This document shows, one piece after another, positions 51,501-61,292 of a stretch of DNA of 64,000 nt. Location of the stretch: positions 17,884,128-17,948,127 of the forward strand of contig JASSKH010000005.1 in the NCBI GenBank assembly GCA_031763025.1, in the 5' to 3' direction. The first letter of the stretch is position 1. Each line of letters begins with the position of its first letter. The notes under the pieces were generated by a model that ran no database searches, was not told the origin of the DNA, and saw nothing but the letters and a program-made list of their open reading frames with translations. Both the position numbers and the translations under genes were made by a program. Source of the stretch: Macrocystis pyrifera (taxonomy: Eukaryota; Sar; Phaeophyceae; Laminariales; Laminariaceae).

Positions 51501-54500
51501 TGAATCTCTGTTTGGGGGGAAGCACGAAACAATGCACGTGGCGGCGGTGATTGTGTTAGTGGTGGTGGTGGTGGTGATGGTGGTGGTGGTGGTGGTGGTG
51601 GCAGCGGTGGTGGCAGCGGGAGGGTGCCTGTATCGGTTGGTGTTGGTCTGTGAGGCATCATTGTTGATGGTAGCGTTTGTGTAGTTTTGGCGGTGTTGGT
51701 ATTGTTAGCTTGGCGTTGTTGTTCATGGTGCTGTTGATATCGATGGCGTCCAAGGCGGCTACCCATAGGGTTGCCTCTATTTGACACTTTGTCGTTCACG
51801 TTAGTCCGACACTACTACTCGGCGACACCCCGCACACCCAGCGTTCCTCCTAATATGCTTCCAAGAGAGACGCCCTTGTCCCGTTGCTCCGTGGTCCCAA
51901 GCAACGACAAATGACACTGTGCACCGAGAAAAAGTACCAACATGACATCCCCCCCCAAAAAAAACGGAGGCACCACTATGCCTACAACCCTCCCCCTTCA
52001 CCTCACCTCAACATCTATCCCCTTGCGCCAGACTTCCACGCGATCCACCCCATTCTCCCTCATCTCCTTCTGCATCTGCGGGCTCGTGCAGAGCGTCAGG
52101 TCTGCCTTGTTGTGCGCATAGCGCAGCAGGGCCCAGCTCATGGCCTCGACGCCCGGCAGCCAGCCGAGGTAGGTACGCCCATAGAGGGGAAGGTGGGTGT
52201 GGTACGAGAACAGGAGAGGGATGCGGAAGTAGCGCGCGTAGAAAAGGGAGGGGAGGGCGAGGAACCCGGGGGAGGTGACGTGGAGAATGTCCGGCTTGTG
52301 CTTCTCGATCATCCCCCACCCCCTTCGCTCCCAGTCGAACGTGAGCAGGATCTGATGTCGGACACGAAATACGTGTTTTTTAGTAGAAAAGCGCAGAAAA
52401 AGAGAAGAAAGACGGAGAACACAAACGGAAGAGGGATGGCAGGGGAGGGGGAAGGGGACGGGTGAGGGGATTGCATGGAGTGCTGCCAAAAACGACGGCG
52501 GCAGACGAAGAGGCGCCGCGGCTGAAGCTAAGTGCCTAGTTGACAGAGTAAAGCAGAAGGACTTCCGTAAAGCCGGAGAAGCTTCGAACACTGGGCCGGG
52601 ACGATCGGTGCCTACTGTTAAAAGACCAAACACGCCTAACAAACAAACGACGAAACCTGCCGAGATGGGTATGACAGCGAGGTTGATACTTGATACGATA
52701 ACGCACCAGCCCCTAAACACCTTCAGGGCTAAACATCCTCAGGTTTACGGTAAGTGCTAAATGGTTTGGTGCAGTGCGTCGAAAGTAGCCTTACGAATAG
52801 CTTATGACAAGCAAGGCGAGAGCACAACATTGGACATTCCTCCGAAACAGCAGCACTGCTAATTTGTTGTAATGTTCCTTTTTATGTAAATGGCATTGGC
52901 ATCGATGTTGGCAAATATATTGATCTATTTATACTGACCGAGGCATTTATGACATCGACCCCAGGCATCGGCATTAGCATCGACACGAACAATCAATCGA
53001 GTTTTGCTTTGTATGATCGTAACACTGATGATAACGATATTGACATTGATGATATCAACATGTTCGTGTTGTGGTTGCCTTGGAATGTTTAATATCGATT
53101 TGGATTCCGATAATGGCGTGCGATATTGATATTGGCATTGGTATTGGATATTGATGCTGATGATGAACTCGATATTTGATATCGGTGTCGATTTTGATGA
53201 TGGCTTAGACATTGAAATTGAATATGGCTTCGATATTGATATTGACAATGACTTCGATAATGATACTGGAACAAAATGGCATCGATATTAATATTGACAT
53301 ATAACGACATCGACATCGAAAATGACTTCGATATTGATTCTAGTATCTAATGACATCGATGCTGATATCGATACCGTTCCTGTTTATACTTCCGATATTG
53401 ATATCGATATCGATATCGTACCTGTTTATACAAGGTGAAGACTTCGATTTTGATATTGAGATCGATATCGTACCTGTTTATATAAGATGAAGCGAAATCC
53501 GGCCGTGGTGATGACCGGAAAGTCGAGGTGGGAGTCCGGCGCGTCTTCCTTGTCGTCCGTGGTCAAGATGGAAACCTCGTCGCCGGCCTTCGACAAAAAC
53601 CTACCGGTATCCGAATATCCAAACATCGCAAAATATTGAAATATCGAAAATATCAAAACTATGAAATACCGAAACATCGAAATACCAAGAAATGCACTTA
53701 AGGGCAGAGCAAAGATGGGCGTGTGGAATTTTTTTTTTGGGTGCGTGGGTGTGTGGGGTGGGTGGGGGTCGGTGAACGCCTTCCATTGATAGGAAGGACA
53801 CGACACAATACATTGCACGCAGCAGTGTACAACCAGGTGCATAACAGGTATAGTGACATGATACCACTGGGTCTGCGTATTCCGGGAGAAAACAAGATAC
53901 GAGGCGTGTCTTGTGGGGCGATTCGAGACTCACGAATGTCACCTCCCTCGAGAAACAAACAAAAAGGTCGCTTGTCAGCGACGATATTCCATTTCGATGT
54001 AAGACGAACACCTACGCACGATTTTTGACAATGGTTGACGATCCTCGATGATTTTCGACGATTGTTGACGATTCTCGTCCTTGAGAGCAAACGACTCACT
54101 TGAGCATCTCGCGGAAGCGGTTGGAGTACCCGCTGATGTGTGTGAACGGGGTGGGCTCGACCAAAAGGGCCACCTTCATGGGAGGGGTGGCCTTCAGGTT
54201 CGGCGTCTTCTTGCCAAGCTGCCGCATCCAAGCAAGCACCCCGCACGGAGCGCACCGCCAAACATACCGAAGCACGACGACGCAAGGGACATAACACACA
54301 GAACAGAGCACAACAGGCGGTGGAAAACAATGTCAAGAAGAAATAACGAGGAGGGTGGGGTTGTGCGGATGCGGGCCCTCACCAGCTAAGCTGCTGCACG
54401 AGTGCTCGTGGCAGGTAATCTCTGGCATTTTGGTAAGTCCGTTTCGTAGCTCTTATCCCCGGATTCCAGGCCTTGCGTTTCGGGTTGGAGCTAGGGTAAG

Positions 54501-56797
54501 ATTAGGATTGGGATTAAAATCTCATTGAAGTCCAGTCGTAGCGACCAAAAGTCAGCCTGGTGCGGTCTTCTCAACTGTCTGGTGCGGGCGCGCAGCAACA
54601 CGACTACTATTAATACTGTACAGGTATTAAATAGTATCAAGCGGCGTGCGTGTCGGACATGTTCCATGCATTGTACGTAGCTCGGGTACACTCCCAGCCT
54701 CCGCAGCCAGGGGGCTGCTTGGTGTAATCTCCGCAGCCCGGGGGCTGCCTGGTGTAACCGATGGTTTGATACTGCTGTCGCCGTCACTTTTATAATTCGG
54801 CAGTGTTTCCCTCTACGCTATAATCAAGTAGAGCCCCAAAGGCGTTAACCCATTTAGTACTGCTGCAGCGTACATAAACCTAAATCTGAGTCCGATTTCA
54901 AGCGTTTTGTGCTCACATTCCCGGCGTCCCTGGTGCCTTGGTAGGTGGTCCACGTGCCTATCAAGATCAATTTCGTGGGTTCGAGTCTCACCGAGTGCAT
55001 ACTCGCAGGGAAATTTTCTTGCATAAAAACTGATTAGCGGAAAAAGCGAGAGCGTGAGTTAGCAACTTTCGATGAAAATCGACGAGCAGTTGGAATGCTG
55101 AACCCTATGCGCGACCAAAGAAAATAAAGGCACGTACCGGGGGGGAGAAGGGACGACACCTGTGACCACGGCCTGTCCAGAAGATCGCTGAGGGTAAAAA
55201 TAGAATCTCCTATATACGAGCTAGGCTGGAAAGTAAAAGTAATGACAAAAATAAACAAACAAATAAAATAGGACTGCAGTCCTCAAGGGGACAAGACTAC
55301 GTAGTTGCCGGTCTTCAGTGTCTACCGGTACGTCGTAGGGCCTTGTTTTTTTTCTTCCATATAATGTATGTCGTGGCTTTCTTATCCAGTATGGTATGAT
55401 ATGGCCTTGCATCGTCTACCCTGCTTACTGCGTAAAAATGTAGTATCTATGTGGCGTAATTTTGTGACCTTACAACTCTCTAATAGGATTGAAGAATCGG
55501 CACGGACACTTGTTGTGCTGGAGGTCGACGGCTAGAAAGAACGGTTTAATGTGAAGAACCACACACACACGCGGCTGAGATGAAGCGACGGGATTTGACA
55601 TGATATACACAGCTAAAGTCTGGTTTATCCGCCACGAGAGACGATATGCAGCGGCTTCGCTGTCGTTGCACGGTGGTCTGTGCGAGTTGATGATGGAGAG
55701 GATGAGTGAGGCGGCAAAGTGCGACACGCAAGCCCTAAAAACCGGGGAGGTGTGCTAAATGCGTCCGTAGCCGTGATTTAAATCTCGCCTATTGGTATGT
55801 ACGTACTGCTGTACCGGTATTCGTGATTATCAGTTCCCCCCTCTCTCCTCTTCACCAGATACGTCTGAAACGCATTTTGATATGATACGGGATACCTGGT
55901 ACGGTAGAAGCACAGCCAATTTGGTAGGGCTGGGCACTTGGTACACCAGTATATACTGGCAGTAGTACTCTACTGGCAGCATTAATCTACTGATTGACCC
56001 CGCCAGTATATTCGCCAGTTGTTATTTACCTTACGTACGTCCAAGAAACACACCATAGTATACGTACTGCTGTAGCCCACCAACTGCGTTCCGAGAACTG
56101 AGCGGAGAGAGGCGAGACAGCAGCAGCGAGACAGCAGTGTACTGCTGCAATCCAGTCACTGATTTCGATGGTAGTACAATCGCTACTGACTCAGTCAGCC
56201 TGCATGTGTGAGCAGAATGCTATTAATATCAAATAGACACCTGAGGAGTAGAACGGCGCACTCTGTGAAGTTGGAACCGACAGCAGAATCTGTTTTCTGC
56301 TTCTCGATTCAAGAGATGAAGACGGTGATGCTGCTGCTGTACATGTGTACAAAGGGAATTTAATCATGAGAGAATAGAGGGGTGCATACATTCTGAGTGA
56401 GAGACCACAAGCCTACCTACGCGCGTACAAGACAGCAGTGCCCTATATGGTACCAGGTGCAGTGCGAGTATGTTTTGTCGAATCGAATAGGGCATACTTC
56501 AGCGCAGACGAATCAACGACGTATTTGAAAGCAGGAAAATGAAAATGCCAAGGAACGTCAGATTCAATTCTTGGGTACGGCCAAAAAACTCACCCCGAGA
56601 CGCATGGAGAGATCCAGTTCTCGACGAGAAGTCACTGAGCCGCCCCCTCTGGCCCTGCCTTCATCACCCTGCCACACTTCTCCTAGGAGGTCACCTCTCC
56701 TCACGGATATCGATGTTTTCGGTGCTAAGAAGCCCAACGTCGAAACCATCAGGCTGGCGCTCGCAAAAAGCAGCACAGCGGGCCTGATAACCACCAT
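48341..56797 (-). CDS. SQD2: Sulfoquinovosyltransferase SQD2 (plastid sulfolipid synthase), 8 exons, 512 aa
   Basis: SQD2 transfers sulfoquinovose from UDP-sulfoquinovose to diacylglycerol, the last step of SQDG synthesis in the plastid envelope. It is a GT4-family, GT-B-fold enzyme. The exons on the - strand are 56797-56594, 54218-54100, 53600-53474, 52351-52007, 51507-51371, 50829-50568, 49525-49355 and 48514-48341. They total 1,539 bases, 512 aa plus TAA, and every junction phase agrees. Visible motifs in order: EPTPFTHISGYSNRF, DEVSILTTDD, SYHTHLPLYG, WRKGIDVE|RFNP, IYVGRLGAEKRL, LVGGGPDSE, DVFVMPSETETLGFVVLE, GVPVVGADAGGIPD and TGYLVPAGD. All are hallmarks of plant and cyanobacterial SQD2. 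The length is close to the plant enzyme (about 510 aa). Exon 1 supplies a signal peptide and plastid transit region. Nothing is broken. I am very sure of the family and confident of the model. Confidence 0.93.
49355..49525 (-). CDS. SQD2: SQD2 exon 7
   Basis: 171 bases, phase 0 at both ends, from CGTTCAG to AAG|GTGGGA. It reads TGYLVPAGDEEAFADRV, then RLSMSKAGREETEKWSWE and LRNVQYKK, the closing helices of the glycosyltransferase fold. Confidence 0.92.
49540..49985. repeat. SQD2: Degenerate roughly 60-bp tandem repeat in SQD2 intron 6
   Basis: About seven units carry GCAAGAAGGTCGATCGCTAC, TTTTGCTTTCG and an AACAAAAACAAAA run. Units differ by up to a quarter of their bases. Confidence 0.75.
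50568..50829 (-). CDS. SQD2: SQD2 exon 6: UDP-sugar binding core
   Basis: It runs from CCTTGCAG to AAG|GTGCGT. It includes LPNVRLALVGGGPDSEPL, VLTGQMTGEALSQAFASAD and the E-x(7)-E motif region SETETLGFVVLESMASG, then GGIPDLIDDGK. These residues bind the nucleotide sugar in GT4 enzymes. Confidence 0.95.
51331..51370 (-). repeat. SQD2: (GTGG)n microsatellite at the 5' splice site of SQD2 intron 5
   Basis: On the sense (-) strand ten GTGG units start at the donor GT itself. The run can form a G-quadruplex in RNA or DNA. Confidence 0.9.
51371..51507 (-). CDS. SQD2: SQD2 exon 5
   Basis: It starts after CCAAACAG with RFNPNFKTLEMRSLL and includes PLVIYVGRLGAEKRLRDL, the start of the nucleotide-sugar-binding domain. 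The donor AG|GTGGGT lies at the first base of a long GTGG microsatellite. Confidence 0.9.
51557..51602 (+). repeat. SQD2: (GGT)n microsatellite in SQD2 intron 4
   Basis: About 14 GTG units on the + strand, interrupted once by GAT. On the sense strand of SQD2 this is (CAC)n, which gives a C-rich stretch before exon 5's acceptor. Confidence 0.85.
52007..52351 (-). CDS. SQD2: SQD2 exon 4
   Basis: 345 bases, phase 0 at both ends, from GACATCAG to GAG|GTGAGG. It includes KHKPDILHVTSPGF, LLFSYHTHLPLYGRTYLG and VWRKGIDVE. It forms most of the N-terminal Rossmann domain and the start of the inter-domain region. Confidence 0.92.
52960..53470. repeat. SQD2: Degenerate GATATTGATATCG array in SQD2 intron 3
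   Basis: Dozens of variants of GATATTGATATT, TCGATATCGAT and ATGACATCG. Open frames here are artefacts of the repeat. Three copies of TACCTGTTTATA near 53390, 53420 and 53472 include the exon 3 donor. Confidence 0.8.
53474..53600 (-). CDS. SQD2: SQD2 exon 3
   Basis: It follows CGGTAG and ends AAACAG|GTACGA. It reads FLSKAGDEVSILTTDDKED, then FPVITTAGFRFILYKQ. The donor sequence GTACCTGTTTATA (plus-strand view) recurs twice just downstream in the intron, so the exact donor among the repeats is decided by phase and homology. Confidence 0.88.
54100..54218 (-). CDS. SQD2: SQD2 exon 2: start of catalytic domain
   Basis: The acceptor is GCGGCAG and the donor CTCAA|GTGAGT. It reads LGKKTPNLKATPPMK and then VALLVEP and FTHISGYSNRF, the first strand and glycine loop of the GT-B N-domain. 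Phase 0 to phase 2. Confidence 0.9.
54921..55245 (+). mobile_element. SINE-like repeat with tRNA-like head, copy in SQD2 intron 1
   Basis: The head contains a perfect Pol III B-box core (GGTTCGAGTC at 54978) in a five-pair stem with a seven-base loop, and a weaker A-box-like TTGGTAGGTGG. The body (CGATGAAAATCGACGAGCAG, CTGAACCCTATGCGCGAC, GGCACGTACC, GTCCAGAAGATCGCTG) matches two other copies in the window. It has no intact tRNA acceptor stem, so it is not a functional tRNA gene. Confidence 0.7.
55340..55565 (-). repeat. SQD2: Dispersed repeat family C copy in SQD2 intron 1
   Basis: Reverse complement of the family: GATTGAAGAATCGGCACGGA, CACTTGTTGTGCTGGAGGTC and AGAAAGAACGGTTTAATGTG, preceded by TATCCAGTATGGTATGATAT and CATCGTCTACCCTGCTTAC. 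Confidence 0.75.
56594..56797 (-). CDS. SQD2: SQD2 exon 1: bipartite plastid-targeting presequence
   Basis: The ATG is at 56797-56795. Its 68 codons form a hydrophobic signal-peptide core (AVLLFASASLMV), then STLGFLAP, with Phe just after the likely cleavage region, then a basic, Ser/Gly-rich transit stretch. This is the heterokont plastid-import design (ASAFAP-like motif). The donor GGG|GTGAGT leaves phase 0, matching exon 2 after a 2.4-kb intron. An in-frame ATG lies further upstream (about 56974), but starting there would bury the signal peptide. Confidence 0.8.
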
Positions 56798-57539
56798 CTC
56801 CGGCCTTTTACAACGTTGCTCTGCGAGGACAGCCCGGACAGGGGTCCCCGTCGATGGAAAGAGACACAGCGGCACACGGCGATAAGTGAAGCACGAAGAG
56901 CTTCGCAGCTTTTGAAGGACTTGCCCACGTCGACCTCCCAAAAATGCCAAATGTGGCTCTATAAACACCGGCATATGATATCCGGGGACAGGGGTTGCCT
57001 TAAATTTCTGAAACTGTCGATCAAAACAAGAAAATTCAAACTACCGATAAACGGACAAAATAAAACCGACAAAGCGCCAAAAGGGCGCCCAGTGTACCCG
57101 TGGCAGCCTGCAAAATTGGGCACTGATGTATCCACTACTGTACTCAATCTGTCGAGCTCACAGCTGACATGTTTGTAGCAATAGACAACCACGGGTCTCC
57201 AGGCTCCAGCACATCAGGTAAGAAATAAAAATGAACAGCCCTGAAACGACGACAAACTCTCAGCAGAGCAGTGAACAGGAAATAATACTCCTACACACAT
57301 ACCAGTAAATATCATGGTGTCTATTTATTGAAGGACACAGAGATGTCGATAGTGGCCAGAGGGCACGCTTCTTCTTGGTACTCGTAATCTTCTTTTTATC
57401 CTTCACGAGGGAATACACCCAGAGCAGGCGCGATCGGAGTAGTCGTCAATAGCGTCACACTCTGGATTACACCCGGTCCCTGGATTTTTTTTTTATTATT
57501 GTTTTAAATTTTTTTGAAATACGTCAGCTGTGAGTTCGA
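56798..57539. other. Region upstream of SQD2, likely promoter
   Basis: The SQD2 start lies at 56797 on the - strand, so its promoter should be here. I see no confident core element. Short open frames on both strands have no recognisable motif. Confidence 0.4.
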
Positions 57540-58045
57540 CTGATTAAATAGTTGATACTCAACTTTGCAAGCTGCGTGATAGTGATCACTTTTACTTTCC
57601 AGCCACTATTATAACTCGTAGGAGGTTTTACCCTCACCAGCGATCTTCTGGACAAGCTCGTATTAATAGGAGGTTTTACCCTCACCAGTGATCTTCTGGA
57701 CAAGCCCACGGTGACAGGTAGATGTCGTCCCTTTCCCCCCCCCGGTACGTGCCTTCATTTTCGTCGCGCATAGGGTTCAGCGATCTCACTGCTCGTCGAT
57801 TTTCGTCGAATGTAGCTAATGTAACTATTTTTTTTTTTTTTTTTTGATCCTCCTTGGAGATCTGGGTAAAAAAAAGCTTACGCCCAATAATGTAACTATT
57901 AATAACTCACGCTCTCGCGCTTTCCGATAACCAAAATGCAAGAAAAAGTCCCTACGAGCATGCACTCGGTAAGACTCGAACCCACGAAATTGGTCTTGAT
58001 AGGCACGCGGACCACCTACCTAGCCAACGGGGACGCCGGCAAATA
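57540..58045 (-). mobile_element. SINE-like repeat with tRNA-like head, second copy, with internal duplication
   Basis: The - strand shows the same head (B-box complement GACTCGAACC at 57973-57982), then a poly-A tract, then the body. The 3' unit with CTTGTCCAGAAGATC and GGTGAGGGTAAAACCTCC is duplicated (57615-57705). One of the two copies has TATTAATA where its twin has TA. Confidence 0.75.
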
Positions 58046-58856
58046 TACCTTTTTGGTTCGAACATGAGGGGTGGCGGCAGCTTAGGGTTGCAACCGACGG
58101 CAACTATTTGGGGGGAATGCCATGACCGAGCTTGGTGCTACGAATCACGCCCGCCGTCCGCCGTGACCACTGCCCGTTTTTGATGACCGACCGTCGCTCC
58201 TTATCTTTTCTTAGGGTAGATTTCGGAGTGTCCCCTACAAAACTGTAGACTCGACGAGGGAAAGGAACATAATACTATGCTGATCCTGATCCCTACACGC
58301 GATAACAACGAAGAAGCCATTCATGCACGCCACAACTAGTTTGACTTACGAAAAGGAGGGGGGAGCTGGAGCTAATTTAACGTTGTTGCCATGCGTACTC
58401 CGTAAGATACGTGCGCACCTGGTAGGGCCTATAGTTTTTGTTTCGGCAAAAAAAACTCTATTTATCTTCTCTTGATCGCGTTTTTTTTACCACGGTTAGT
58501 TGACCTCGCTTTTTTATCGTCGGTAGTTAGGGCGAGTTTTTTTTTTGCCGTCGTTGAAACATTCATGCTCAAGCAAGCCACGACCACGCGCTCGCGGCGG
58601 TGGCTCCACAGATGTCACCCGCCGCTGCCCAGGAAGTTTCGTAGTTCTGCTCGGTGAGGTCGGCGAGAAATCTCCCGCCGCGTCTGCATAATTCGTGACT
58701 CACTTGATCAAAGGCTAGAGTCACTACTATAATAAGACAAGAGGAAGGAAAATCGTGAATTTTGGCTTGAATTATTTACAGGAATCAAATAATCATCCAC
58801 CGTAATCACTTCAGAGAGAAAAATTGTACGCGCAATGTGACCAACAACTTGGGTTA

Positions 58857-58963
58857 TGACGGGGGACCATAGTAAATAGGACCAAATATTGTTAGTAAAA
58901 ATAGGGAAATATATTGATATTTGTGTGTACCGTAGGTCCTGTTTACTATGGTCCCCCGTAATA
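58857..58963. mobile_element. MITE family B copy
   Basis: Ends GACGGGGGACCATAGTAAAT and TTTACTATGGTCCCCCGTAA around TTGTTAGTAAAAATAGGGAA. It lies between SQD2 and the C2 gene. Confidence 0.85.
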
Positions 58964-61141
58964 GGCATGCAACGAAGACTCTCGGAAATAACTGCGAAAA
59001 AAAATGGTCTTGATAAGAGCCCTGTAGCGGTGCGTCACAAAGAATCCCGTCAGTTACAAACAGAAACCTTCGGGCCAAGAAAAATACCCCCCTATTCATG
59101 CATGGCTCGCATCATCACCTGGCACCGGAATCAATCAGGGAGTGGGATTGTTTTTGTTGTTTTCCCTCCCTGGGACCTCTGCTTTGTTTGGTTCGTCATG
59201 TTTCGTGCGCAACACCGCGCGTCTCCGCCCTCGTAGCGGGTAGCCACTACGTAGCGACTCGCCTCCTGGTCACGGCCGCGCGCGATCGACATATTTGCAG
59301 ACGCTACGTACGTTTTTCTAATACGTGTGAGGTCGACCATGTGCATTTCATAGTTCAAGTATCATGCGAGTGCCCTCAGTTTTCCAAAAAGTGTTCAAAG
59401 GAAAGTATCCATGCGGTACATCGATTGGGGGGTGATGGATTTACACCGGGGGTATCAATCAACGGGTGCGAGGATGATGTGTTGACACCAGCGGCATCAA
59501 TAAGGGGTGTGGGGATGATGGATTGACACTAGCATCGATCAGGAAGGTATCGCGGCAAAGCTGAAGATGGATTACGGATGTGCACTTCAACATTTGTTTC
59601 AGAAAACAGGAACCAACCGATAAAACATCGATATCTCCATAAAAAGTACCGCTAAGACGTAGTGCAGGCCAAAGCCACCGCAACACAGACAGGCCGAAGG
59701 TCCAAGTCACCACCCCTGAAGACTAAGGGGCAACAATTCGAAACGGCGGGTGGGCATGCTCTTAAGATGAATTATACCAACCAGGAAAAAAACAACACAA
59801 ACCGGATAGCCACTGCCACACGGGCGTTTCATCCACCAATCGCAACCGGAATCAAACAAGGAACACTCCGGCACCAAAGAATAGTGACGTTTCCCACGGC
59901 CGCGCTCCAGCACGCGCGTCGGAATGGCTCCCGACATAAAAAAGTAAATGAATATCTACTGGTTACCTTCTATGTAACCATCGCTTTTTCAGACCTTACT
60001 GATACCAAAACCATAAATATCCGTCTGATGACATGCGACAGATTGCAAGGAAATAGTGTACAGCAGGAATCCAAGTACTACTCCTGTAGTAGTGCTACTG
60101 CTATCGACGTTCCTTTGATCAACTCTTGCCGAACCAGAAAACACTAGAAACCAACGCAAACGGCACACCGTGCGCCATAAGTAGCACGAAGAAAAGAAAT
60201 GTGTGATGGCTGCATCAACGAACTCGCCCATCCCAAGCGCGGTCCCCCATAGGAAGCTTCTGCACGTCTATACGCGCAAAGGCCAGAAAAAGCCAACTCG
60301 CTCATCCAAACCCGGTACTTGCTCCGTGAAATAAACCAAACCACACGCACCACACATCACCACGTCAATACCCGAAAGTTGTCGGTGTGAAGATGATGTC
60401 GGATACAAGTCCAACACGAGCCTCAGACAGAAATGCTGATTCAGTAGAGGGTGATGGTGTTTCTCCCTGACCCGAGGAGTCGAAAACAAATCTCGAGCAA
60501 CGAGCACTAAATGCACTCTCTGATGCATGAAAAGAGCACCAATCATGTCCAGCTACAACACCACCTGCGACTAATGCGCACCCAAAGCAAGGGGAACATA
60601 CCAGACACACTCGCGGGAAAAGCCTGCAAATAAAGCCCCGACACTAAAAAACGGCTTCCCGTTGAGCACCAGACACGTAAACACACAACACATCAAAATA
60701 AAATCGGCGTTCGACTCCGAGCGCACACGATGCAGACAAGCAAAGGGGCATCGCTAGGGAAACAGCCGGGATACGCCCACCACATTATGCGAGGCGCCAA
60801 AATAGCCGCCCCCACCCTCTTTCACGACAATCACGTCCACTCCCAAACTGCATCGCAGAATAAATCGCTCTTCTCTTTTCCTTCCACCAAATCTCTAGTC
60901 CCGTTTTTTTCAACTAATATATTCTAGCGGGCACACAGCAGCATACCCACTCGTCACTCCACAGGGGCACGTTTGCGCGCCACAAAATCTGCTACCTGAC
61001 CCCCCTCCCTCCACCCCTGGCTATCCCTCCCACCTCCCGCGCTGCCGTGTTCCCTCTCTTGTCCAAGCGCTGTTTGATACCATACGTAGCTGATTCTAAT
61101 AATCGTTGAATTATAGCCGTTGTCATGACAAAACGTGGGTG
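58964..61141. other. Intergenic region between SQD2 and the C2 gene
   Basis: No gene recognised. An imperfect duplication at 59445-59530 repeats CACC..GG(G/C)ATCAATCA-like and GATGATGxxTTGACAC blocks. Open frames are AT-rich with no motif. Confidence 0.45.
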
Positions 61142-61292
61142 TCACATCATGTCGACGTCGGCTAGGGCGTTGGAGAGCGTTATTCCTGGGCTGTCCGGAG
61201 CAACCCCTTCCTCGTCATCGATACCATCGTCGGGAAGAGGATCGGACACGCTCACCATCACGAACCGCAAGCTGAACCGGACGTTGACGAAC
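61142..61292 (-). CDS. C2-protein terminal exon
   Basis: The acceptor is GCCTCGCAG. Its first base completes a Trp codon, then FVNVRFSLRFVMVSV closes the C2 fold. An acidic tail ends DVDMM and TGA. Confidence 0.78.

Noticed and set aside
53089..53316. Asn/Ser/Tyr-rich open frames in 52.9-53.4 kb
   Set aside because: Translations of the GATATTGATATCG repeat in an SQD2 intron.
54978..54987. Functional tRNA gene
   Set aside because: The B box and T arm are perfect, but no matching 5' acceptor strand or standard anticodon arm can be drawn. The same head recurs with a SINE-like body.
59662..60147. 161-codon open frame on the + strand
   Set aside because: No domain, no splice partners and AT-rich random-like composition.
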